This document shows positions 8,333 to 16,600 of a DNA stretch of 60,353 nucleotides, one piece after another. The DNA comes from JACCZX01 sp038216465 (GTDB lineage: Bacteria > Pseudomonadota > Gammaproteobacteria > Burkholderiales > Burkholderiaceae_F). The notes beneath the pieces are model-generated. The model was given only the letters and a program-made list of their open reading frames with translations. It did not search any database and was not told the DNA's origin. The translations under genes were made by a program, and so were the position numbers. Position 1 is the first letter of the stretch; each line of letters starts with the position of its first letter. The stretch covers positions 1 to 60,353 of the forward strand of contig JBBQQC010000020.1 of the NCBI GenBank assembly GCA_038216465.1, read 5' to 3'.

Positions 8333-10399
8333 TCATTGTGGCGCTACGTCCACCAGGCAGTCATAAAACGTCGGCGCGCGTCCGATGTCGGTCAACCGAC
8401 CGCTGGTCAGCTCGTTTGCGTTCTTGCCGTCACGCGCCAGCTTTTTCCACCAGATCGACAGCGCGACCACACACCCGGGTCGCGCCCGGTCGGTCACTCG
8501 CGCAAGTACATCGATGCTGCCGCGATCATTGAAGATGCGCACGCGCGTGCCGTCAGCAATGTGGCGCCTCTGCGCATCCAGCGGATGGATCTCGACGGTA
8601 GGCTCGCCGTCAGTCGAACGCAGGCTCGTCACGTTGACGAACGTCGAATTGAGAAAGTTACGCGCCGGCGGCGAGATGATCGCAAGCGGATATAGGTGCG
8701 AGTGCGGGCCTCCGTCCGGCGCTTCGTACGGCGCGACGTAGGCGGGCACAGGATCCTGACCGAGTGCTGCAACTTGCTCCGAGTAGAACTCGCACCGCCC
8801 GGACGGCGTCGCAAATCCTCCCTGCGCGAATGGCGCGTACACGTCGGGCACGTTCAACCGCTGCCAGCCTCGCTCCTTCAATTGCTCCCAGTCAAAATCC
8901 GCAGTAGCACCCGAGCGCTTGAATGCAAGCGCAGCGAGTTCGTCGTCGGTCTCCGAAAAGCATGGGTCGTCGAACCCCATCTTCATCGCGAGCCGGCGAA
9001 AGATTTCACTGTTCGGAAGCGCTTCCCCCAACGGTGAGATCGCCGCATTGTTTGCCAGCATGTACAGGTGCCCGTAAGACTTGTGCACGTCGACGTGCTC
9101 GAGCTGCGTCGTCGCCGGCAGCACGTAATCGGCGTAGTCGGCCGTATCGGTCAGAAAGTGTTCGAGCACGACCGTGAGCAGGTCTTCGCGCGCGAAGCCG
9201 CGCGCCACTTCGCGCGATTGCGGCGCAACTGCGACCGGATTGCTGTTGTAGACGATCAGCGCCTCGATCGGCGGGTCGGCGTGATTCAAGTCATGACCAA
9301 TCGTCGACATATTGATCGTGCGCGGCGTTTTGCCCGCGAGCAGGTCAGGCCGGTACAGCGCCGCATTGTCGATCGGATACATGCCGCTGGTCGAAAGCAA
9401 TAAGCCGCCGGCGGCGTCGCGCCAGTGGCCCGCAAGTGCTGGCAGGCATGCGACCGCGCGCGTCGCATTGCCGCCGCCGCGCGCGCGTTGCATGCCGTAG
9501 TTAAGGCGGATCACTGCCGGGCGGATTTGCCAGTAGTCGCGCGCAAACTCCTCGACCTCGGTGGCATTGATACCGCAGATCGACGCCACGCGCCGCGGGT
9601 CGAACTGTTGTGCGCGCTCTTCCAGCCCGTCATAACCAAGCGTGTAACGCTCGATGTAGTCGCGGTCGAGCCAGCCCTCGCGCATCAGCACGTGCATCAC
9701 GCCGAGCGCAAGCGCGGCGTCGGTACCCGGCATCAGCGCGATGTGCTGATGGCACTTCTCCGCCGTCAGCGATCGATACGGATCGATGGCAATCAGTTTC
9801 GCTCCACGCCGCTTGGCCTCCTGCGCACGGCTCCACAGATGCAGGTTGGAAGTGATCGCGTTGCAGCCCCAGAACACGATCAGCCTGCTGTCCTGAAACT
9901 GCTCGATGTCGGTGCCGGTCTTGACGCCGATCGTGTAAGCCAGCGCTTCGCCGCCCGCGGTAGCGCAGATCGTGCGGTCGAGCAAGCTCGCGCCGAGCTT
10001 ATTAAAGAAACGCGCCGCCATGCCTTCGCCCTGCACCAGGCCCATCGTGCCGGCGTAGCTATACGGCACGATCCGCTGGGGATCGCGCGCGGCAATACCG
10101 CGCAACCGGTGCGCGATATCGCGCAACGCCTCGTCCCAGGACACGCGCACAAAGCGGCCCTCGCCTTTGGCGCCTGCGCGCTTCAATGGATGCAGCAGGC
10201 GCTCAGCGTGATACGTGCGCTCGAGATAGCGCGAAACCTTGGTGCACAGCGTTCCGGCGGTGGTCGGGTGCTCGGGGTCGCCGGCAATCTTGATTGCGAC
10301 CCTGCGGGCACCCTCCTCTCGCACGGTGACCAGCATCGCGCAGGTGTCCGGACAATCGTGCGGGCAGGCCGCGCGCACAACTGTTTCAGCGCTGCTCAT
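8333..10399 (-). CDS. Molybdopterin-dependent oxidoreductase, DMSO reductase superfamily
   Basis: This is a catalytic subunit of the DMSO reductase superfamily (BisC/formate-dehydrogenase-like). The N-terminal [4Fe-4S] ligands are Cys12, Cys16, Cys20 and Cys52 (motif CPHDCPDTC, later LC). Molybdopterin-binding motifs follow: SYAGTMGLVQGE, WGCNAITSNLH, GTDAALALG, and PATTQLEHVD in the C-terminal half, with a terminal dinucleotide-binding domain (SPPARNFLNSTF, RVRIFNDRGS). The segment LDRTICATAGGEA is where the metal ligand lies in relatives, so the cysteine there may bind Mo. There is no Tat signal, so it is likely cytoplasmic. I chose the ATG at 10399 because the longer reading overlaps argE. 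Confidence 0.88.
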   Translation of the reverse strand: MSSAETVVRAACPHDCPDTCAMLVTVREEGARRVAIKIAGDPEHPTTAGTLCTKVSRYLERTYHAERLLHPLKRAGAKGEGRFVRVSWDEALRDIAHRLRGIAARDPQRIVPYSYAGTMGLVQGEGMAARFFNKLGASLLDRTICATAGGEALAYTIGVKTGTDIEQFQDSRLIVFWGCNAITSNLHLWSRAQEAKRRGAKLIAIDPYRSLTAEKCHQHIALMPGTDAALALGVMHVLMREGWLDRDYIERYTLGYDGLEERAQQFDPRRVASICGINATEVEEFARDYWQIRPAVIRLNYGMQRARGGGNATRAVACLPALAGHWRDAAGGLLLSTSGMYPIDNAALYRPDLLAGKTPRTINMSTIGHDLNHADPPIEALIVYNSNPVAVAPQSREVARGFAREDLLTVVLEHFLTDTADYADYVLPATTQLEHVDVHKSYGHLYMLANNAAISPLGEALPNSEIFRRLAMKMGFDDPCFSETDDELAALAFKRSGATADFDWEQLKERGWQRLNVPDVYAPFAQGGFATPSGRCEFYSEQVAALGQDPVPAYVAPYEAPDGGPHSHLYPLAIISPPARNFLNSTFVNVTSLRSTDGEPTVEIHPLDAQRRHIADGTRVRIFNDRGSIDVLARVTDRARPGCVVALSIWWKKLARDGKNANELTSGRLTDIGRAPTFYDCLVDVAPQ

Positions 10400-10434
10400 T
10401 TGGCCTGCGTTAGCCGCTGCGCTGCGCACCGCAT

Positions 10435-11646
10435 CTAGAGCCGCAGCGGTTCGGCAATGATGCGCGCAAAGAACGCTTCGCACGCGGCGATCTGCTGATA
10501 GCTGATGTACTCATCCGGCTTGTGCGCTTGATCGATGCTGCCGGGGCCAATCACTACGGTTGGAATGCCGGCGCGCATGAACACGCTGGCTTCGGTGGCA
10601 AAGCCCACCGCGCCAACCCCCAGATGAGCGGTGCGCGCGCGCGCCTGCGCCCACTGTACGACCGGCGCATCAGGTTCGATGCCGAAGGCCGGCAAGTCCA
10701 TTCCCATCTCGAACGCAATATCGGCTTCCGGCGCGATGCGCTGCATTTGCGGCAATAACTCGCTGCGTGCGAAGTCTTCGATTGGTGCGGCGAGGTCGTC
10801 GTTGGCCGTCGCTGGGATATTGCGCATCTCGAATTCGAACGAGCAGTCGCGCGGCACGACGTTGACTGCAATGCCGCCGCGGATCACCCCGGTCTGCAAG
10901 GTCGAATGTGGCACTGCGAAGCGCGCATCCTTGGACTCATCGCGGCTGACCTTGTCCGCCAGCGAGCGGATGAAGGCGACAATCTGTGCCGCAAACTCGA
11001 TCGCGTTGACTGCGGTTGGCGTCAGCGACGAATGCGCTTCGCGGCCGCGCACGCGGCAGCAATAATCGCGCTTGCCCTTGTGGGCGACGATCGCGCGCAT
11101 GTCGGTCGGCTCGCCGATGATGCAGCCGGCCGGTCGAATGCCGCGCTCGGCCAGATCCGCAACCAGATCGCGCACGCCGAAAAATGTCGTCTCCTCGTCA
11201 TACGTCAACGACACGTGCAGCGGTACTTTGTCCTGCGCAGCAAGGAATTGCGGCACCGACGCCAGCGCAATTGCAATGAAGCCTTTCATGTCGGCGCTGC
11301 CACGCCCATGAATGCGCCCGTCACGGTGAGCGGCCAAGAACGGGTCGCTGGTCCAATCCTGGCCGTCGACCGGCACCGTATCCGTATGGCCCGAGATCAC
11401 CAGGCCGCCGGTCTTGATTCGATCGGGCTCGGCCGACAGCGTCGCGAACAAATTGGCCTTGCGGCGCGAGGCATCGTAAATCAGGTTCGAGCGCACACCG
11501 AGCCGCGCCAGTTCATCGCGCGCATACTCGATCAGCCCGAGGTTGGAATCGCGACTGACGGTCGGAAACGCAATCAGCCGGTCAATCATCGCCAACGAGG
11601 CAGGCGATGGTACGGCGCTGGACGGCAGGTCTACGGGCTTGTTCAT
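10435..11646 (-). CDS. argE: Acetylornithine deacetylase
   Basis: This M20A-family zinc hydrolase removes acetate from N-acetylornithine in arginine biosynthesis. Metal ligands can be seen at His87 (SGHTDTVPVDGQDW), Asp119 (GRGSADMKGF), Glu152 region (TYDEETTFFG) and the Asp/Glu and His near the C-terminus (GSIDQAHKPDEYI). ArgE-specific features include GHTDTVPV and the end motif HKPDEYIS. The length of 403 residues is standard. It precedes the molybdopterin enzyme on the same strand, separated by 35 bp. Related amidase-type deacylases cannot be fully excluded, but the motif set favours ArgE. Confidence 0.88.
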   Translation of the reverse strand: MNKPVDLPSSAVPSPASLAMIDRLIAFPTVSRDSNLGLIEYARDELARLGVRSNLIYDASRRKANLFATLSAEPDRIKTGGLVISGHTDTVPVDGQDWTSDPFLAAHRDGRIHGRGSADMKGFIAIALASVPQFLAAQDKVPLHVSLTYDEETTFFGVRDLVADLAERGIRPAGCIIGEPTDMRAIVAHKGKRDYCCRVRGREAHSSLTPTAVNAIEFAAQIVAFIRSLADKVSRDESKDARFAVPHSTLQTGVIRGGIAVNVVPRDCSFEFEMRNIPATANDDLAAPIEDFARSELLPQMQRIAPEADIAFEMGMDLPAFGIEPDAPVVQWAQARARTAHLGVGAVGFATEASVFMRAGIPTVVIGPGSIDQAHKPDEYISYQQIAACEAFFARIIAEPLRL

Positions 11647-11704
11647 GCGGCGATTCTAGTGCGGGTAGGATGGATCTGCCCCGCCTTAATACATCGCAAT
11701 CACT

Positions 11705-12893
11705 ATGCTGCTAATCGACCGCGTCGTCCAATTCCGCCGAAATCGAGCAAATCCGGCGCGATATTCACGCCCATCCCGAACTGCGCTTCGAGGAGACCCG
11801 CACCAGCGACCTGCTCGCTGCCAAACTTTCTGAATGGGGGCTGCAAGTGGCGCGTGGACTGGGCGGCACCGGAGTCGTCGGCACATTGTGCGGTGGCACT
11901 TCAAAGAGAGCGGTCGGTCTGCGCGCCGATATGGACGCGCTGCCGATCCAGGAAACCAACGAGTTCGGGCACCGCTCGACGCACGCGGGCAAGATGCACG
12001 CGTGCGGGCATGACGGGCACATGGCGATGCTGTTGGCGGCGGCAAAATATCTGGCCGAAACCAAATCGCTCGACGGCACCGTGCATTTCATCTTCCAACC
12101 GGCCGAAGAAGGCGGCGCCGGTGCGCAGCGAATGATCGACGACGGACTGTTCGAGCGTTTTCCCTGCGACGCAGTGTTCGGGATGCACAACTGGCCGGGG
12201 TTGCGGGTCGGTGAGTTCGGCGTGACCGGCGGACCGGCGATGGCGTCGAGCAATGAATTCGAGATCATGGTGCTCGGCAAGGGTGCGCACGCCGCGATGC
12301 CGCATCTGGGGATCGACCCGGTGTTCATCGCGGTACAGATCGTCAATGGGCTGCAGGGAATCATCACGCGTGTCAAGAAGCCGATCGACTCGGCCGTGCT
12401 GTCGGTCACGATCATTCAGGCCGGCGACGCCACCAACGTCATCCCGGAATGTGCGCGAATCAGCGGAACGGTGCGCACTTTCAGCGACGGCGTGACGGCA
12501 CTGGTCGAAAAGCAGATGCGGCGCATCGTCGAAATGACGTGTGCTGCCCATGGGGCGGAGGCAAAGTTCGATTTCCACTGGAACTATCCGCCGACTGTCA
12601 ATGACGAGAACGAGGCCGAATTCGCAGCCACTGTGATGGACGATATCGTGGGCGCCAGCAACGTCGTGCGCAATATCGAGCCGACGATGGGCGCCGAGGA
12701 TTTCGCCTTCATGCTGAAGGCCAAAGCCGGCGCCTACGTGTTCATCGGCAACGGCGACGGCGCCCATCGCGCGGCCGGACACGGGCTCGGGCCCTGCATG
12801 CTGCACAACCCATCGTACGACTTCAATGATGAGCTGATCCCACTGGGCGCGACTTACTGGGTGCGCCTGGCGCAGACGTTTCTGGCGCGTTAG
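11705..12893 (+). CDS. M20D amidohydrolase (hippurate-hydrolase-like) with an apparent 5' frameshift
   Basis: This is a zinc amidohydrolase of the M20D/AbgA-HipO type, which cleaves N-acyl amino acids or small amide conjugates. The metal site is plain: MHACGHDGHMAML, QPAEEGGAG, and GAEDFAFML near the end. The frame containing the universal N-terminal motif DIHAHPELRFEE has no start codon: it is closed by a TAA at 11712 and offers no ATG, GTG or TTG before that motif. An ATG at 11705 in another frame encodes MLLIDRVVQ, the family-like N-terminus. Dropping one base near 11732 joins the two into a product of about 395 residues. Either the gene is frameshifted or the sequence has a one-base error. 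The GTG at 11847 would remove essential N-terminal sequence. Confidence 0.8.
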
Positions 12894-13028
12894 CCGACCC
12901 GCATCGACCGTGTCGCAAGCGTGTGGGGGAGCTTTACGGGGCTTGAGATCATCCATACGCCGGAATGCCGGGGGTTTTGCCGGCGGTTACTGTCTATCGC
13001 TAAGATTTTCCGCGTGTATCTTGCCCCG

Positions 13029-13559
13029 ATGCCGTCGTCCCGCGCTCGCGTTTCTGTTGCCGCACTAGCCCTTGTCGTGGCAAGCGGCTGTGCGACAGTC
13101 ACGGGGGAAGCCACGCAAGCGATCAACATTCAAACCGTCGACGCCAGTGGGCGACCGATCGACGGCATGGCGTGCCGCATAGTCAATGGCTCTGCCGAAT
13201 ACATGGGCGACACGCCGTTGTTCGGGTTGCGGGTGCGCCGGTCAGCGACTCCGCTGGTCGCCGAATGCAAACGCCAGGGCTACCCGATGGCGCGCGCGCT
13301 GATCATTTCGCGCGCCGACCTGGCCACCGGTTCGACCGCCCAACTACTGTTGCCAGGCGGCAGCTCGATGCTGATCATCGATCACATTTCCGGGTTCATG
13401 TACCAGTATCCGCGCTGGATACGCGTACAGGCCGGCGCCGACATGATCTTCGATCGCAATGACGAGCGTGGGCGCGAGCCCACCCCCGGCGTTATAACGC
13501 GCCAGTTCGACGCGCAGGTGCGCTACGCGAGTGGCGTGCAGGACGCCAGAGTCGACTAG
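13029..13559 (+). CDS. Hypothetical lipoprotein
   Basis: This predicted lipoprotein of 176 residues has a signal peptide MPSSRARVSVAALAL and a lipobox ASGC, giving an acylated cysteine near residue 21. The mature part contains VDASGRPIDGMACRIVNG, which resembles carboxypeptidase-like or PEGA-like surface domains in which small beta-sandwiches present ligands, but I cannot name a family with confidence. A longer reading from 12921 exists, but its N-terminus is not signal-like. It lies between the M20 gene and uvrA, with a terminator-like hairpin downstream. Confidence 0.6.
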   Translation: MPSSRARVSVAALALVVASGCATVTGEATQAINIQTVDASGRPIDGMACRIVNGSAEYMGDTPLFGLRVRRSATPLVAECKRQGYPMARALIISRADLATGSTAQLLLPGGSSMLIIDHISGFMYQYPRWIRVQAGADMIFDRNDERGREPTPGVITRQFDAQVRYASGVQDARVD

Positions 13560-13657
13560 CGGTAGCAGGCAGCGGCTCAGATTTGCGCCGCAGTTCGGCG
13601 AACTCAAGTAAGTTCGGATTGTCAGTGGACTAGACTTGCGAAAGTTCGTCCTCATCT

Positions 13658-13678
13658 AAACCGCTCTCCGCGGTTTTC
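13658..13678 (+). terminator. Rho-independent terminator-like hairpin before uvrA
   Basis: A 7-bp stem (AAACCGC / GCGGTTT) with a 5-base loop is followed by TTTTC. It lies 100 bp after the lipoprotein stop and only 15 bp before the uvrA start codon, so it could end the upstream transcript or act as a leader attenuator for uvrA. Confidence 0.55.
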
Positions 13679-13692
13679 CCGGCCTCCACACG

Positions 13693-16600
13693 ATGTCTGC
13701 TACGTCTCAAACGGCGGGCAAGGCGATCCGCATTCGCGGCGCCCGCCAGAACAACCTTCGCAATCTAGACCTCGACATTCCGACCGGCGAGCTGGTCGTC
13801 GTGACAGGCGTATCGGGTTCGGGCAAGAGTTCACTTGTGTTCGACACGCTGTATGCCGAAGGGCAGCGGCGCTACGTCGAAACGTTCTCACCATACGCGC
13901 GCCAGTTTCTCGATCGCATGGATCGTCCTGCGGTCGACCGCATCGACGGTGTTCCACCCGCCATCGCAATCGACCAGACCAATCCGGTGCGCACGTCACG
14001 CAGCACGGTTGGCACGATGACCGAGCTGAACGATCACCTGAAGCTGCTGTTCGCGCGCGCCGCGGTGTTGTATTGCCGCGGCTGCGCGAAGCTGGTTCGA
14101 CGCGACAGCGCAGACACGATCTACTCCGATCTGACCGAGCGCGCCGGCGGCGCGGGTGGTCCGCAGCTGATCGTCACCTTTCCGGTGACGGTTCCGAAAA
14201 ACTTCAGCGAAGATGAAGTACTCGCGCATCTGCAGGCGCAGGGTTACGCACGCATCCATCGCGAGCGCATTGCAGGCGGCGCCAAGGTTCTCGACGTTAT
14301 CGCCGACCGCTTTCGCGTCGCGGATGTGGAGCGCGCGCGCGCGATCGAGGCGCTGGAGCGAGCGTCGCGCCTCGGCGGCGGCCGGGTTGACGTGCATGCA
14401 TCGATCGTCGGTGCAGATTCGACGATATGGCGATACAGCAACGACTTGCACTGCGCCGATTGCGAAATCCACTACGACACACCTCACCCGAGCACGTTTT
14501 CGTTCAACTCGCCGCTCGGCGCCTGCGAAACGTGTCGCGGTTTCGGGCGCGTGATCGGCGTCGACTATGGACTTGTGATTCCGGACGAGCGCAAGACGCT
14601 GCGCGACGGCGCGATCAAGCCGTTTCAGTCCAAGTCTTTCATCGAGAGCCAGCGCGATCTGGAGAAGTCCGCAGCCAAGGACGGCATTCCGCTTGATACG
14701 CCCTATCGCGACCTGCAGCCCGAGCACAAACAGTGGGTGATCGAAGGCGGTGCGGGCTGGAAGAGCTGGAACAAGTCATGGCCGGGCGTCTGGTACGGCA
14801 TCAAACGTTTCTTCGCGTGGCTCGAGAGTAAGGCGTACAAGATGCACATTCGCGTGCTGCTGTCGCGCTATCGCTCGTACACGCCGTGCCCTGCATGCGA
14901 AGGCGCGCGTTTGAAGCCCGAGGCATTGCTGTGGAGGGTGGGCGGCATCGAGGACGCCCATCAGGCGCTCGACAGCGACGGAAAATACGTTCGTTACAAG
15001 CCCATCGGCGCGGCGTGGAGCGCCGATCAGCTGACCGCGGTGCGCGGTCTGTCGATCCAAGATCTGATGATGCTGCCGATCGATCGGGTCAAGACACTTT
15101 TCGATTGTGTTCAGTTGCCGGCGCCGCTCGATCAGGCGAGCGAAATGCTGCTCGACGAGCTGCGCGCGCGGCTGAAGTTTCTGGTCGACGTCGGGCTGGG
15201 CTATCTGACGCTCGACCGCCAGAGCCGCACGCTGTCCGGCGGCGAGGTGCAGCGGATCAATCTGACGACGGCGCTCGGCACTTCGCTGGTCAACACGCTG
15301 TTCGTGCTCGACGAGCCATCGATCGGACTGCACCCGCGCGACATGCATCGAGTCGTCGAGGTGATGCACCGACTGCGCAACGCCGGCAACTCGCTGGTCG
15401 TCGTCGAACACGACCCACAGGTGATGCTGGCGGCCGATCGCGTGCTCGACATGGGGCCCGGTCCCGGCGAGCGCGGCGGCGAAATCGTTTTCAACGGCAC
15501 GCCGGAGCAGCTTCGGCATTCGCCGACATTGACCGGCCGTTATCTGGGCGGTCGCCTGCACGTCGATGCAGAGCCGCCACTCGCAATCGCGGCCAACGCG
15601 CCGAAGTTGATTCTGCAGGGCGCGCGTGAACACAATCTGAAATCGATCGACGTTGAGATCCCGCTAAAGCGACTGGTGTGCGTTACCGGTGTCTCCGGCA
15701 GCGGCAAATCGACGTTGATGCAGGACGTGCTGTTCCCCGCGTTGGCGAAAGCGAAGGGAAAGACCACCCTCGCGACGCGCAGCGGCGCGTCTTCAAGTGA
15801 TCCCTTGAGGGCAGACGGCACGTCGTCTGCCCCCGGCTCGTTCGACCGCTTGCTCGGCGAAGACTGGCTCGACGATGTCGCCTTCGTCGATCAATCGCCG
15901 ATCGGACGCACCACGCGATCGAATCCCGCGAGCTACGTCGGCGCGTTCGACTGCATTCGCGCGATTTTTGCCAGAGCGCGCTTGGCTAAGGAGCGCAAAT
16001 ACACCGCCGGAACGTTCTCATTCAATTCGGGTGACGGTCGCTGCCCCACCTGCGGCGGCAACGGCTTCGAACACGTCGAAATGCAGTTCCTATCGGACGT
16101 TTATCTACGCTGCCCCGATTGCGACGGCAAACGCTTTCGTCCCGAGACGCTGGAAGTTACGATCGATCGGCGCGGCCGCGCGTTGAACATCGCCGACGTG
16201 CTGGCGTTGACCGTCAACGAGGCGCTGGCGTTTTTCTGTGACGACGCTGAAATTGCGCGCGTGCTGGCGCCGCTGGCCGACGTCGGCCTCGAATACGTCA
16301 AGCTCGGCCAGCCGGTACCGACACTATCGGGCGGCGAGGCGCAGCGCCTGAAGCTCGCCGGCTTTCTGGCGGACGCGACCAAGGGCAGGCCGCCGACTCG
16401 CGGAAGACTGTTCCTGTTCGACGAGCCGACCACCGGCCTGCACTTTGACGACGTCGCGAAACTGATGCGGGCATTCCGCAAGTTGATTGCCACCGGTCAC
16501 TCTGTGGTGGTGATCGAACACAACCTCGACGTGATTTCTGCGGCCGATTGGCTGATCGACCTCGGGCCCGAAGGCGGTGACGCCGGCGGCGAGATCGTTG

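Noticed and set aside
11847..12893. GTG at 11847 as the start of the M20 amidohydrolase
   Set aside because: It would cut off DIHAHPELRFEE and the first structural elements found in all family members.
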